Below are positions 39,765-48,965 of a DNA stretch of 64,000 nucleotides, in pieces. Origin of the DNA: Rhodophyticola porphyridii (GTDB lineage Bacteria > Pseudomonadota > Alphaproteobacteria > Rhodobacterales > Rhodobacteraceae); assembly GCF_003688285.1 (NCBI RefSeq), contig NZ_RCNT01000004.1:248001-312000 (forward strand). Direction: 5' to 3'. The translations under genes were made by a program, and so were the position numbers. Under the pieces are notes generated by a model. That model ran no database searches and was not told the origin of the DNA. It was given only the letters and a program-made list of their open reading frames with translations. Each line of letters starts with the position of its first letter. Position 1 is the first letter of the stretch.

Positions 39765-42170
39765 TCAATGCGCCACGGTCGCACCGCCGCCCGGGCTTTC
39801 CAGCGCGGCCTTGGCCGCGGCGGCTTCCTCGGCCGCCTCATCCCATTCCACGGGCTCCGGCTGCTCGATCAGCGCGTGACGCAGGACCTCGGTCACATGG
39901 CCAACAGGGATGATCTCCAGCCCCGCCTTCACGTTATCCGGGATCTCGGGCAGGTCCTTCGCATTCTCCGCCGGGATCAGAACGGTCTTGATCCCGCCCC
40001 GCAGCGCGGCGAGCAGCTTTTCCTTCAGCCCGCCGATGGGCAGGACATTGCCGCGCAGCGTCACCTCGCCAGTCATCGCGATATCCTTGCGAACCGGGAT
40101 CTGGGTCAGCACCGACACGATGGAGGTCACCATCGCCACGCCGGCGCTCGGCCCGTCCTTGGGCGTGGCCCCCTCGGGCACGTGGACATGGATGTCGAGC
40201 TTGTCGAATTTCGGCGGTTTCACCCCGATGCTCGGGCTGATCGACCGCACGAAGGACGACGCCGCATCGATGGATTCCTTCATCACATCGCCCAGCGTGC
40301 CGGTTGTCTTCATCCGGCCCTTGCCCGGCAGGCGCAGTGCCTCGATCGACAGAAGATCACCGCCCACCGATGTCCAGGCCAGCCCGGTGACCACACCGAT
40401 CTGGTGGTCCTCCTCGGCCAGTCCGAACTTGTAGCGGCGCACGCCCAGCATGTCTTCCAGCTTGTCCGGCGTCACGGTCACGCTCTTCGCGGCGCCGCGC
40501 ACGATGGTGGTCACCGCCTTGCGTGCCAGCTTGGCGATCTCGCGCTCAAGGTTCCGCACACCCGCTTCCCGGGTGTAGTAGCGGATCACATCGGTCAGCG
40601 CCGCGTCGGTCAACTCGAACTCGTCCTTTTTCAGACCGTGGTTCTTGACCTGCTTGGCCACCAGATGCTGTTTCGCGATCTCGCGCTTCTCGTCCTCGGT
40701 ATAGCCCGCCAGCGGAATGATCTCCATCCGGTCCAGCAGCGGCCCCGGCATGTTGTAGGAGTTGGCCGTGGTCAGGAACATCACGTTCGAGAGGTCGTAC
40801 TCCACCTCCAGATAGTGATCGACGAAGGTCGAGTTCTGTTCCGGGTCCAGCACCTCCAGCATGGCGCTGGCCGGGTCGCCCCGGAAATCCTGACCCATCT
40901 TGTCGATCTCATCGAGCAGGATAAGCGGGTTCGTGGTTTTCGCCTTCTTCAGCGCCTGGATGATCTTGCCCGGCATGGAGCCGATATAGGTCCGGCGGTG
41001 TCCACGGATTTCGCTTTCATCGCGTACGCCGCCCAGCGAGATGCGGATGAACTCGCGCCCCGTGGCCTTGGCGACCGATTTGCCGAGGCTGGTCTTGCCC
41101 ACGCCCGGCGGCCCGACCAGACACAGGATCGGCCCTTTCAGCTTTTTCGAACGCTGCTGCACGGCGAGATACTCGACGATGCGTTCCTTGACCTTTTCAA
41201 GACCGTAATGATCGTCATCGAGGATCTTCTCCGCCCGGCCCAGATCCTTCTTCACGCGGGATTTCACGCCCCACGGGATCGACAGCATCCAGTCGAGGTA
41301 ATTGCGCACCACGGTCGCCTCGGCGCTCATCGGGCTCATGCTCTTGAGCTTCTTGATCTCGCCTTCGGCTTTCTCGCGCGCCTCCTTGGACAGCTTGGTC
41401 TTGGCCACCCGCTCTTCCAGCTCGGCCACTTCGCCCGCGCCATCCTCGCCATCGCCCAGCTCCCGCTGGATCGCCTTCATCTGTTCGTTGAGGTAATATT
41501 CCCGCTGCGTGCGCTCCATCTGGCTCTTCACACGGGTCTTGATCTTCTTTTCCACCTGCAGCACGGACATTTCGCCCTGCATCAGGCCAAACACCTTCTC
41601 CATCCGCTCGCCCACATCGAGCGTTTCCAGAAGTTCCTGCTTCCGGCTCACCTCGATGCCCAGATGGCCCGACACCAGATCGGCCAGCTTGGCGGGGTCC
41701 TGCGTTTCCGCAACCGAACTCAGCGCCTCTTCGGGGATGTTCTTCTTGACCTTCGCATAGCGTTCGAACTCCTCGCCCACCGTGCGCAGCAGCGCCGAGA
41801 CGGTCGCCTCGTCACCGGGGCTTTCGGCAAGCGGCGTCACGCGCGCCTCGAAAAACTCGGGATTGTCGACGAAACCGGCGATCCGCACCCGCGCGCGCCC
41901 CTCGACCAGTACCTTTACGGTGCCGTCGGGCAGCTTCAGCAGTTGCAGCACATTGGCCAGCACACCAATTTCATAGATCCCGTCAGCGCTCGGGTCGTCG
42001 ACACCGGGGTCGATCTGCGCCGACAGCAGGATCTGCTTGTCATCCGCCATCACCTCTTCCAGCGCGCGCACCGATTTTTCCCGGCCCACGAAAAGCGGCA
42101 CCATCATATGCGGGAACACCACGATATCGCGCAGCGGCAGGACGGGATATGTCGTCTGATTATCTGGCAT
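39765..42170 (-). CDS. lon: ATP-dependent protease Lon
   Basis: 801 residues, class A Lon. The N-terminal LonN domain (1-200) is followed by a coiled stretch, the AAA+ module with Walker A G353-P-P-G-V-G-K-T360, and the C-terminal serine protease domain with the dyad S675 (KDGPSAG) and K718 (GGLKEK). Lon degrades damaged and regulatory proteins (CcrM and SciP in Caulobacter) as a hexamer. A heat-shock-type promoter is seen upstream (42254-42284), and a strong terminator lies after the stop. Confidence 0.98.
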   Translation of the reverse strand: MPDNQTTYPVLPLRDIVVFPHMMVPLFVGREKSVRALEEVMADDKQILLSAQIDPGVDDPSADGIYEIGVLANVLQLLKLPDGTVKVLVEGRARVRIAGFVDNPEFFEARVTPLAESPGDEATVSALLRTVGEEFERYAKVKKNIPEEALSSVAETQDPAKLADLVSGHLGIEVSRKQELLETLDVGERMEKVFGLMQGEMSVLQVEKKIKTRVKSQMERTQREYYLNEQMKAIQRELGDGEDGAGEVAELEERVAKTKLSKEAREKAEGEIKKLKSMSPMSAEATVVRNYLDWMLSIPWGVKSRVKKDLGRAEKILDDDHYGLEKVKERIVEYLAVQQRSKKLKGPILCLVGPPGVGKTSLGKSVAKATGREFIRISLGGVRDESEIRGHRRTYIGSMPGKIIQALKKAKTTNPLILLDEIDKMGQDFRGDPASAMLEVLDPEQNSTFVDHYLEVEYDLSNVMFLTTANSYNMPGPLLDRMEIIPLAGYTEDEKREIAKQHLVAKQVKNHGLKKDEFELTDAALTDVIRYYTREAGVRNLEREIAKLARKAVTTIVRGAAKSVTVTPDKLEDMLGVRRYKFGLAEEDHQIGVVTGLAWTSVGGDLLSIEALRLPGKGRMKTTGTLGDVMKESIDAASSFVRSISPSIGVKPPKFDKLDIHVHVPEGATPKDGPSAGVAMVTSIVSVLTQIPVRKDIAMTGEVTLRGNVLPIGGLKEKLLAALRGGIKTVLIPAENAKDLPEIPDNVKAGLEIIPVGHVTEVLRHALIEQPEPVEWDEAAEEAAAAKAALESPGGGATVAH

Positions 42171-42632
42171 CTTGCCTTCCTTGTTCTTGGCAAGAGGGCA
42201 CGGGACCCTGACTTGGCAGCAATCCTCCTGGCCCTCTCCGGATCAGAAGGTCTTAATCTGGGGCACCCGGTGGGCAAATTCAAGCACATCCGGGGCGCGA
42301 TACTTAATGCAACCTGCACAGCCATGGAGGCTGGCACAAGGCAAGATTTGCCTTCTCCACCTGGAATAACCGCAAAATGTGGCGGTTTGCGGGGCATCGG
42401 GACGGCCTGACCGGGGCGCGGCGGAAGCCGCCCGCGACGGGCCCGCCGCGATTTCCGCGGCCTCCGACCATCCCGGTATGCGGCCATGGAGCGCGCCGAC
42501 CGCCACGCCTTTCGAATTGCCGAAGGCGTCTTCCCCGAAATGCAGCGCTATTCATTCGGCAATTGTTAATTTCCCGAAACTCTATAGCGTGAGATTACCC
42601 GGTATCGTCATTCCCATGAAAGGGCCCCGAAT
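42171..42632. other. 462-bp region between lon and the TenA-like gene (divergent)
   Basis: It holds the lon promoter (42254-42284). From 42380 to 42632 I see no gene or clear signal; the short frames there have no ribosome sites. Confidence 0.6.
42254..42284 (-). promoter_or_regulatory. RpoH (sigma-32)-type promoter of lon
   Basis: On the minus strand, -35 CTTGAA (42279-42284) and -10 CCCCAGATTA (42254-42263) are separated by 15 bp. They agree with the heat-shock consensus CTTGAA / CCCCATnTA. The lon leader would be about 75 bases. Confidence 0.7.
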
Positions 42633-43388
42633 ATGCGTGGTAATCGCCGTCTGTCCGATATTTCCGATATCATCGAAAAACATCAGCTCTCCACCGCGCC
42701 GCCACCGGCGGATTCTCTGTTCTGGAAAATGTGGAACGGGGTGCAGGATGTGGCAACCGATACGCTTGCCCTCCCCTATCTTCAGGGGATCAACGCCGGC
42801 ACGCTCGATCCCAATCAATATGGCGGCTACAACGTGGCCGATGCCTATTACTGTTTCGAAGGCGCCGACGCCTATCAGACCGCGGTATCCAAGACCACGC
42901 CCAACACGCCGCTGAATGCCTTCCTGAGCAAGAAACTGGCCGGATATCAAAGATATAATGCCACGTTTCCAGATACTTGGCATGTCTCCTCCGCCGCCTC
43001 CGTCACGCCGCCGCAGGTCACGAAGGATTACGCCGAATACGAAGGCAACGTGGCGGCCCAGCTCGATCCGATCTATTGCCTGATCGTCATGATCCCGTGC
43101 GAATATCTCTGGGCATGGCTTGCCGGCCAGATGAACCCGCCGCAGCCCACGAATGTGTATGGCGAATGGATCACCGAAAACAACGATCCCTCTGGCGCTT
43201 ATGCCATGGGCAATTTCCTCGACAGCTACATGACCCAGAATCCGGGCGTCGTGGATCCGCCCTATGCGCAGCTGATTTACGGTTTCGCCCAGATTTACGA
43301 GTATCAGAATTTCGCCGCCGCGACGGGAACCCAACCCAATGACGCGGCGCATTACGGGATCGGCAAGCCGGCCATTCCGCCCAGCTAG
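42633..43388 (+). CDS. TenA/heme-oxygenase-fold protein
   Basis: 251 residues of the TENA/THI-4/PQQC (heme-oxygenase-like) all-helical fold. Recognisable segments are [39 protein letters not shown] and [17 protein letters not shown]. Members include thiaminases, PqqC and diiron oxygenases; the active-site set here does not point clearly to any of these, so the function is unknown. The start follows an AAGGG stretch with 10-base spacing. Its TAG stop overlaps the stop of the convergent tgt gene on the palindrome CTAG. Confidence 0.7.
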   Translation: MRGNRRLSDISDIIEKHQLSTAPPPADSLFWKMWNGVQDVATDTLALPYLQGINAGTLDPNQYGGYNVADAYYCFEGADAYQTAVSKTTPNTPLNAFLSKKLAGYQRYNATFPDTWHVSSAASVTPPQVTKDYAEYEGNVAAQLDPIYCLIVMIPCEYLWAWLAGQMNPPQPTNVYGEWITENNDPSGAYAMGNFLDSYMTQNPGVVDPPYAQLIYGFAQIYEYQNFAAATGTQPNDAAHYGIGKPAIPPS

Positions 43389-44515
43389 AGCGGCTCGATA
43401 TCGCCCTGGGCGCGGAGCGCGTGGAAATCCGCCTCCCATGCCTCGAACCTGTCCGCGGCGATCGCGCCGCGGATCCCGGCCATAAGCTCCTGATAGTAAT
43501 GCAAGTTGTGCCATGTCAGCAGCATCGAGCTTATGATCTCGCCTGCCCGGAACACGTAATGCAGATAGGCGCGGCTGTACTGCGAGCAGGCCGGGCAGCT
43601 GCAGGCCTCGTCCAGCGGCCTCGGATCGTCGGCATGGCGTGCGTTCTTGATGTTCACGACCCCGCGCCGGGTAAAGGCCTGCCCCGTCCGCCCGGAGCGG
43701 GACGGCAGGACGCAGTCCATCATGTCGATCCCGCGTTTCACCGCGCCCACGATATCGTCCGGCTTGCCGACCCCCATCAGATAGCGGGGCCTGTCCTCGG
43801 GCAGCATGCCGGTCGCGAAGTCGAGACAGTCGAACATCGCCTCCTGCCCCTCGCCCACGGCCAGACCGCCCACCGCGTAGCCGTCGAACCCGATGCGTTT
43901 CAGCGCCTCGGCGCTCTCCTCGCGCAGATCCCGCTCAAGGCCGCCCTGCTGAATGCCGAACAGCGCATGGCCGGGCCGGTCGCCGAACGCGTCGCGCGAC
44001 CGCACCGCCCAGCGCATCGACATCCGCATGCTCTCCGCGATCCGGGTGCGATCCGCGGGCAGGGCCGGGCATTCGTCGAAACACATCACGATATCCGAGC
44101 CCAGAAGCGTCTGGATCTCGATCGACCGTTCCGGGCTCAACATATGTTTCGACCCGTCGATATGCGATTTGAAGCGGACGCCCTCTTCGGTCAGCTTGCG
44201 CAGATCGGCCAGACTCATCACCTGAAATCCGCCGCTGTCGGTCAGGATCGGCCGCTCCCAGTTCATGAACCGGTGCAGGCCACCCAGCGCCGCGATCCGC
44301 TCCGCCCCCGGGCGCAGCATGAGATGATAGGTATTGCCCAGAATGATATCAGCTCCGGTCGCGCGCACGGACTCCGGCATCATCGCCTTGACCGTCGCCG
44401 CGGTGCCCAGCGGCATGAAGGCGGGTGTGCGGATCTTGCCGCGCGGGGTGGACATCTCGCCGACGCGCGCGTCGCCGCTGGTTGCACTCACGGAGAAGGT
44501 AAATCGATCAGACAT
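43385..44515 (-). CDS. tgt: tRNA-guanine transglycosylase (queuine tRNA-ribosyltransferase)
   Basis: 376 residues from the ATG at 44515. The general base is D93 ([12 protein letters not shown]) and the nucleophile is the aspartate of the [12 protein letters not shown] segment. The zinc site is [18 protein letters not shown]. The enzyme exchanges G34 for the queuosine precursor preQ1 in tRNA-Asp, -Asn, -His and -Tyr. It is convergent with the TenA-like gene, overlapping by 4 bases. gluQ, which modifies queuosine in tRNA-Asp further, is also in the window, as are two tRNA-Asp genes. Confidence 0.97.
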   Translation of the reverse strand: MSDRFTFSVSATSGDARVGEMSTPRGKIRTPAFMPLGTAATVKAMMPESVRATGADIILGNTYHLMLRPGAERIAALGGLHRFMNWERPILTDSGGFQVMSLADLRKLTEEGVRFKSHIDGSKHMLSPERSIEIQTLLGSDIVMCFDECPALPADRTRIAESMRMSMRWAVRSRDAFGDRPGHALFGIQQGGLERDLREESAEALKRIGFDGYAVGGLAVGEGQEAMFDCLDFATGMLPEDRPRYLMGVGKPDDIVGAVKRGIDMMDCVLPSRSGRTGQAFTRRGVVNIKNARHADDPRPLDEACSCPACSQYSRAYLHYVFRAGEIISSMLLTWHNLHYYQELMAGIRGAIAADRFEAWEADFHALRAQGDIEPL

Positions 44516-44600
44516 CCGGTCCCGATACGCCCAAGCTCGCGACTTGCCAAGACCGGTTTGCACCGGTGGCCGATCCCGGCCATGGCGTGGGGCGGCGCGA

Positions 44601-44621
44601 ATTGATATACTATTGATATAC
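44601..44621. repeat. Tandem ATTGATATAC direct repeat in the tgt/DUF59 intergenic region
   Basis: Two exact copies of ATTGATATAC (44601-44610 and 44612-44621) with an 11-bp period, about one helical turn. They lie in the divergent promoter region between tgt (start 44515) and the DUF59 gene (start 44716). Such an arrangement is typical of binding sites for tandem-binding regulators, but no regulator can be named. Confidence 0.5.
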
Positions 44622-44715
44622 CCCGGGCCTCCGCGAGGGCGGTCAACACACCCTTTACGGGCCCGGTTCCAATCCTTATATCTTCTGTCAAGAATAGCGC
44701 AGTGAAGGTCGCCCC

Positions 44716-45078
44716 ATGCCCCAGACCCAAGAGCATCTTGAAGGTACGCCGCTGATCAGGCCGTCAAGCACCGATCACCCGCTCTACGACAGCGTGGTGG
44801 AGGCATGCCGATCCGTCTATGACCCTGAAATTCCGGTGAATATCTACGATCTCGGTCTGGTTTACACGGTCGATATCGGGGCCGAGAACGATGTCGAGAT
44901 CATCATGACGCTCACCGCGCCCGGCTGCCCCGTGGCCGGCGAGATGCCCGGCTGGGTGGCCGATGCCATCGAGCCGCTCGACGGGGTCAAGACCGTCAAT
45001 GTGCAACTCACCTGGGAACCGCCCTGGGGTATGGACATGATGAGCGACGAAGCCCGGCTCGAACTCGGGTTCATGTAG
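44716..45078 (+). CDS. DUF59 (MIP18-family) Fe-S cluster assembly protein, SufT-like
   Basis: 120 residues. The DUF59 domain contains the signature [15 protein letters not shown], the conserved single cysteine in [13 protein letters not shown], and the C-terminal [19 protein letters not shown]. This is the SufT type of Fe-S maturation factor linked to SUF operons. Another Fe-S gene (46209, HesB/IscA-type) is 1.1 kb downstream. Its stop is next to the stop of the convergent small gene at 45079, with no spacing. Confidence 0.85.
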   Translation: MPQTQEHLEGTPLIRPSSTDHPLYDSVVEACRSVYDPEIPVNIYDLGLVYTVDIGAENDVEIIMTLTAPGCPVAGEMPGWVADAIEPLDGVKTVNVQLTWEPPWGMDMMSDEARLELGFM

Positions 45079-45231
45079 TTAAAACAACCGCTTACGCAGT
45101 ACGGCCCAGAGGCGCGAGACCCTTCGCGGCCGCAACTCCATTTGCATTTTTGCAAATGCCATCTGTTCTTTGCGATATTCCGTCAGGCACTGATCTTCGA
45201 TATAAACGGGTCTGACAATGGGCATCATCAT
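45079..45231 (-). CDS. Small basic protein with a triple ATG start
   Basis: 48 residues from the third ATG (45225), or 50 from the first (45231). GAGGAGG ends two bases before the first ATG, so the second or third start has the right spacing. The product is basic (RKEQMAFAKMQMELRPRRVSRLWAVLRKRLF) and has no membrane span. I do not recognise the family. The frame's codon choice and the strong ribosome site support a real gene. It is convergent with the DUF59 gene and divergent from the LysR regulator, and it contains a perfect palindrome at 45139-45158. Confidence 0.6.
   Translation of the reverse strand: MMMPIVRPVYIEDQCLTEYRKEQMAFAKMQMELRPRRVSRLWAVLRKRLF
45139..45158. repeat. Palindrome CATTTGCA-TTTT-TGCAAATG
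   Basis: Perfect 8-bp inverted repeat with a 4-base spacer. The right half (CATTTTTGCAAAT) recurs at the LysR start (45307-45319, minus strand), and the left half (CATTTGCATTTTTG) recurs at 59349-59362 upstream of the VWA gene. These are AT-rich islands in a GC-rich genome, so it is a candidate binding site. Confidence 0.4.
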
Positions 45232-45317
45232 AGCCTCCTCGTCTTGAGTTACGAGACAGATCTATGCTGCCGCTGCATGCCCAGGCAGGCTCCAAAACCG
45301 CGACTGGATTTGCAAAA

Positions 45318-46178
45318 ATGAACACACAGCCTCATTGGGACGATTACGCCTATTTTGCGGCCGTGGCCCGATCGGGCGGCATCGCGCGCGCAGCCGAAAG
45401 CTGCGGCGTCAGCACCGCCACGCTCAGCCGCCGGATGCGCGCGTTCGAGGCCCGGCTGGGCCGCCGTCTGTTCCTGCACGGCACCTCCGGCTATACGCTG
45501 ACCGCCGAGGGCCGGGCGCTATGGGAAAAGACCAGAAAGATGGAGGCGGCGGCGGCCGATGTTTCAAGATGGTCCAAGAAAACAAAGGGTTCCGTGCCGG
45601 TCCGCATCTCCGCCGGCACATGGACCGCGCTCCATATCTCTGAACGGTTGAGCGATATCTGGACGCCCGATGACATCTGGCTGCCCGAGTTCATTCATTG
45701 CGAGCTGCCCATGGATATCGCCCGGCGCGAGATCGATATCGGCATCCGCAACCGCCGCCCCGAACAGCCATGGCTGGCCGGGCAACGGGTCGGCACCACC
45801 GAATTCGCGATCTATGGCGCCAGTGAATCGGTAACAGGCTGGATCGGCCCCTCCTTCGACGCCGCCGCGACCCGCTCGGCCCAATGGGTCGAGTCGAATT
45901 ACGGCGCGCAGATCGTAACCCGCTCGAATCTCCCGATTTTCTCCTATCAGATGGCCCGGGCCGGGGTGGGCCGCGTGGTCCTGCCCCTGCCCGTCGGCGA
46001 CGGCGCGCCCGGGCTCATGCGCCTTTCCGAGCCGATCGAGGAGCTTCGCATGGAACGCTGGCTGGTCAGCCATCACGAAGGCCGGTTCGAGCCGCCGGTG
46101 CGGGCCGCGCTGACCGCGCTTGCGGCCTTTTTCACATCCGCGCCCGCGACACTTGAGGAAACGGCTCCGGTCGCCTAG
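45318..46178 (+). CDS. LysR family transcriptional regulator
   Basis: 286 residues from the ATG at 45318. The N-terminal winged helix (WDDYAYFAAVARSGGIARAAESCGVSTATLSRRM) is typical. The effector-binding half is shorter and less regular than in standard LysR proteins (usually ~300), but the order is right. It is divergent from the small gene at 45231, with 86 bp between, so it may control that gene. The effector is unknown. Confidence 0.85.
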   Translation: MNTQPHWDDYAYFAAVARSGGIARAAESCGVSTATLSRRMRAFEARLGRRLFLHGTSGYTLTAEGRALWEKTRKMEAAAADVSRWSKKTKGSVPVRISAGTWTALHISERLSDIWTPDDIWLPEFIHCELPMDIARREIDIGIRNRRPEQPWLAGQRVGTTEFAIYGASESVTGWIGPSFDAAATRSAQWVESNYGAQIVTRSNLPIFSYQMARAGVGRVVLPLPVGDGAPGLMRLSEPIEELRMERWLVSHHEGRFEPPVRAALTALAAFFTSAPATLEETAPVA

Positions 46179-46208
46179 ATTGTACCCGTAACGCGAAGGA
46201 GCAGGACC

Positions 46209-46574
46209 ATGTTCGGCATCCCCGGAAAACAGGCGGTCAGCATGACCCCCGCAGCCTCGAAACAGATCGCCAAGCTGATGACACGCGATAACCATCAGGG
46301 TTTGCGCATCGGTGTGAAAAAGGGCGGCTGCGCCGGTATGGAATACACCATGGATTACGTCACCGAGGTCGATCCTCATGACGAAGTGGTGGAACAGGAT
46401 GGTGCCCGTGTGATGATCGCGCCCATGGCGCAGATGTTCCTCTTCGGGACCGAGATCGACTACGAGGTGTCGCTTCTCGAATCCGGCTTCAAATTCCGCA
46501 ATCCCAACGTCACCGACGCCTGCGGCTGTGGCGAGTCGATCAAATTCGACGAGGCGCTCGGCAAGACCGCATGA
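46209..46574 (+). CDS. HesB/IscA-family Fe-S cluster carrier (SufA/ErpA type)
   Basis: 121 residues with the three conserved cysteines of A-type carriers: C41 (GGCAGMEY) and C105/C107 (ACGCGES). These carry clusters to target proteins. The stop overlaps the ATG of the TfoX-like gene (ATGA). The DUF59 gene lies 1.1 kb upstream, separated by the small gene and the LysR gene, so it is not a continuous SUF operon here. Confidence 0.92.
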   Translation: MFGIPGKQAVSMTPAASKQIAKLMTRDNHQGLRIGVKKGGCAGMEYTMDYVTEVDPHDEVVEQDGARVMIAPMAQMFLFGTEIDYEVSLLESGFKFRNPNVTDACGCGESIKFDEALGKTA

Positions 46575-46894
46575 GCGTTTCCGATGCGGATATCGCCTTC
46601 GCATTGGAATTGTTCGACGATCTCGGCCCCCTGACCACGCGCAAGATGATGGGCGGGCTGTGCCTGTACCGCGATGGTACGATCTTCGCGGTCGTTCACG
46701 CGGACGGCTCCATCTGGATCAAGGGCGCAGGTGCGTTTCAGGATATGCTTGACGCCCGGGGCCTTACCCGCTGGACCGGCACCAGCAAGACCGGCAAGAC
46801 CACCGCAATGCCCTATTGGAGGCTGCCCGATGCGATGCTGGACAATGCGGAGGCCGCGACCGGTCTTGCGCGCGAGGCGCTTGGCCATCTGTGA
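46571..46894 (+). CDS. TfoX N-terminal domain protein
   Basis: 107 residues of the TfoX/Sxy N-terminal family (DLGPLTTRKMMGGLCLYRDGTIFAVVHADGSIWIKG). In gamma-proteobacteria full-length TfoX/Sxy controls natural competence; short proteins like this one are common in alphaproteobacteria without known role. It is translationally coupled to the Fe-S carrier by a 4-base overlap. Confidence 0.85.
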   Translation: MSVSDADIAFALELFDDLGPLTTRKMMGGLCLYRDGTIFAVVHADGSIWIKGAGAFQDMLDARGLTRWTGTSKTGKTTAMPYWRLPDAMLDNAEAATGLAREALGHL

Positions 46895-47029
46895 TCCCGC
46901 AGTCTCCGTTTTTCCGGCCTGTCGGCCCAGCCCTCTGCCTGCGGGCGATAGCCCAAGAGCGTGCCGGCGGTTGTTGACGCCTCGCCCGCCTCTTGTCATC
47001 TCCTGTCTGACATCAAAAGGAACCCCATC

Positions 47030-47776
47030 ATGACACGCCGCAAGCTTGCCGCCGGAAATTGGAAGATGAACGGGCTGAACGCCGATCTGACGGAACTGGA
47101 GGGGCTTCCATCCGTCAGCCGGGCCGAAGTGCTGATCTGCCCGCCCGCCACGCTGATCGAGCGGATGGCGCGGAAAACCTCCTCCGTCTCCGTGGGCGGT
47201 CAGGATTGCCACCCGGCCCGAAGCGGTGCGCATACCGGTGATGTTTCCGCCCGGATGCTGGCCGATGCCGGGGCGACCCATGTCATCCTCGGCCATTCCG
47301 AACGTCGTCAGGACCACGGAGAAACGGACGCGCTTGTCCGCAGCAAGATCAAGGCCGCCTGGAACGCGGATCTGCGCGCGATCCTGTGTATCGGAGAGAC
47401 AGAAGGACAGTATAAGGCGGGCGAGACACTGGAAGTCCTGCGCGGTCAACTGGCCGGTTCCCTGCCAGATGGAACAAGCCCGGACAACCTGATCGTGGCC
47501 TATGAACCGGTCTGGGCGATCGGTACGGGGTTGGTGCCGACAATGGCCGAGATCAGGGATGTTCACGCCTTCCTTCGCGCCGAACTGACGGCCCGGTTCG
47601 GGGCCGATACCGGCGACGGTATCCGGCTTCTCTACGGGGGCTCGGTCAAACCGGGAAATGCAGCCGAGATTTTCGCCGTGCCGGATGTGGATGGCGCGCT
47701 TGTCGGGGGCGCATCCCTCAAGGCCGACGATTTCGGAGAGATTATCAAGGCGCTGGAGGCCGCGGCGGCGGCCTGA
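47030..47776 (+). CDS. tpiA: Triose-phosphate isomerase
   Basis: 248 residues from the ATG at 47030. The catalytic set is present: N10 and K12 (GNWKMN), H89 (ILGHSERR) and E159 ([11 protein letters not shown]), plus the phosphate-binding [11 protein letters not shown]. It interconverts dihydroxyacetone phosphate and glyceraldehyde 3-phosphate. The length matches the family. Confidence 0.97.
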   Translation: MTRRKLAAGNWKMNGLNADLTELEGLPSVSRAEVLICPPATLIERMARKTSSVSVGGQDCHPARSGAHTGDVSARMLADAGATHVILGHSERRQDHGETDALVRSKIKAAWNADLRAILCIGETEGQYKAGETLEVLRGQLAGSLPDGTSPDNLIVAYEPVWAIGTGLVPTMAEIRDVHAFLRAELTARFGADTGDGIRLLYGGSVKPGNAAEIFAVPDVDGALVGGASLKADDFGEIIKALEAAAAA

Positions 47777-47891
47777 CGCCCGGGCGCGTTCATTTCTTGC
47801 ATCCCTCAGTATGCGCGCTAAAACAGTGCCCAAGTGGGTTGGACCGGGCGCATGAGGCACCCGGCCTTTCACATGGGGAGGATACAAAAAA

Positions 47892-48887
47892 ATGACATTC
47901 ACCAAACTGACCGCGCTGGCAATGACCACCGCATTGACCGCCTCCGTCGCCTATGCCGACGGGCATATCGACCGTACCGGCTGGCCCGAGAGCTTTACTG
48001 TCGGCACCGCGTCGCAGGGCGGCACCTATTTCGCCTATGGCTCCGGCTGGGCCAATCTGGTGGCCGAGGAGCTTGGCCTGTCCGGCGGCGGCGAAGTGAC
48101 CGGCGGTCCGATGCAGAACATGGCGCTGGTCCATACCGGCGAGGCACAGTTCGGCATGACGACCATGGGCCCGGCGGCGGAGTCGCTTCAGGGCACCAAC
48201 CCGATCGCGCCCGGTCTGCAGATGACCAACGCCTGCGCGATGTTCCCGATGTACCAGACGCCGTTCTCCGTAACCGCGCTGGCATCTTCGGGCATCAGCT
48301 CGATTTCCGACATTCCGGCAGGTGCCCGTATCGGATTCGGGCCCGCGGGTTCCACCTCCGACACCTATTTCCCGCGCATGATGGAAGAGCTTGGTGTCGA
48401 GTTCGAGCGCCGCAATGGCGGCTGGTCGGATCTGGGCGGACAGTTGCAGGATGGTCTTCTGGACGTGATCGCCTTTGCCGCGGGTGTGCCGGTGCCGGCG
48501 GTCAGCCAGCTTGAGGTACAGACCGATGTGAACATCATCGAGTTCACCGAAGAGGAGCAGGCCGCGATCATGGAGGCTTTCCCGGTCTCGGAGTTCATGA
48601 TCGCGGCCGATACCTACACGACGCTTGAAGCCGACGCGCGGTCGGTTTCGATGTGGAACTTCGCCATCGCCAATTGCGAACTGCCCGACAGCTTCGTCTA
48701 TTCCGTTGTCGACGTAGTGATGAGCGATAATGAGCGGATGATGAATATCCACCGCGCCGCCCGCTCCACCCTGCCCGAGAACTGGGACAAGAACAGCGTT
48801 ATGATGTGGCATCCCGGCGCGGCGCAGTGGTTCACCGAAAACGCGGGCGCGGAGATCCCCGCGGACATGATCCACGGCGGCATGTAA
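47892..48887 (+). CDS. TAXI-family TRAP transporter substrate-binding protein
   Basis: 331 residues with a signal peptide (hydrophobic LTALAMTTALTASV, cleavage near AYADG). TAXI-family features are the VGTASQGGTYFAYGSGWANLV opening and the later ISDIPAGARIGFGPAGSTSD stretch. TAXI-type proteins feed a fused TRAP permease. That permease is at 50460, beyond a gene on the other strand. GGGGAGG lies about ten bases before the start. Substrates of this class include glutamate and other organic acids; the one here is unknown. Confidence 0.92.
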   Translation: MTFTKLTALAMTTALTASVAYADGHIDRTGWPESFTVGTASQGGTYFAYGSGWANLVAEELGLSGGGEVTGGPMQNMALVHTGEAQFGMTTMGPAAESLQGTNPIAPGLQMTNACAMFPMYQTPFSVTALASSGISSISDIPAGARIGFGPAGSTSDTYFPRMMEELGVEFERRNGGWSDLGGQLQDGLLDVIAFAAGVPVPAVSQLEVQTDVNIIEFTEEEQAAIMEAFPVSEFMIAADTYTTLEADARSVSMWNFAIANCELPDSFVYSVVDVVMSDNERMMNIHRAARSTLPENWDKNSVMMWHPGAAQWFTENAGAEIPADMIHGGM

Positions 48888-48915
48888 TCACGCCACCGCT
48901 GCTGAACGGACACGA

Positions 48916-48945
48916 AACAGGGCCGCCCGACAGGGCGGCCCTGTT
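48916..48945. terminator. Bidirectional terminator between the TAXI binding-protein gene and the secreted-protein gene
   Basis: 13-bp perfect arms AACAGGGCCGCCC (48916-48928) and GGGCGGCCCTGTT (48933-48945) with a 4-base loop, followed on the plus strand by CAATTTTC. It ends both convergent transcripts, so the binding protein is not co-transcribed with the permease. Confidence 0.8.
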
Positions 48946-48965
48946 CAATTTTCAATCCCGCGTCG

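Noticed and set aside
39657-42410. 917-codon open frame opposite lon
   Set aside because: Long antisense frames are common in GC-rich DNA; lon on the other strand is complete with all motifs.
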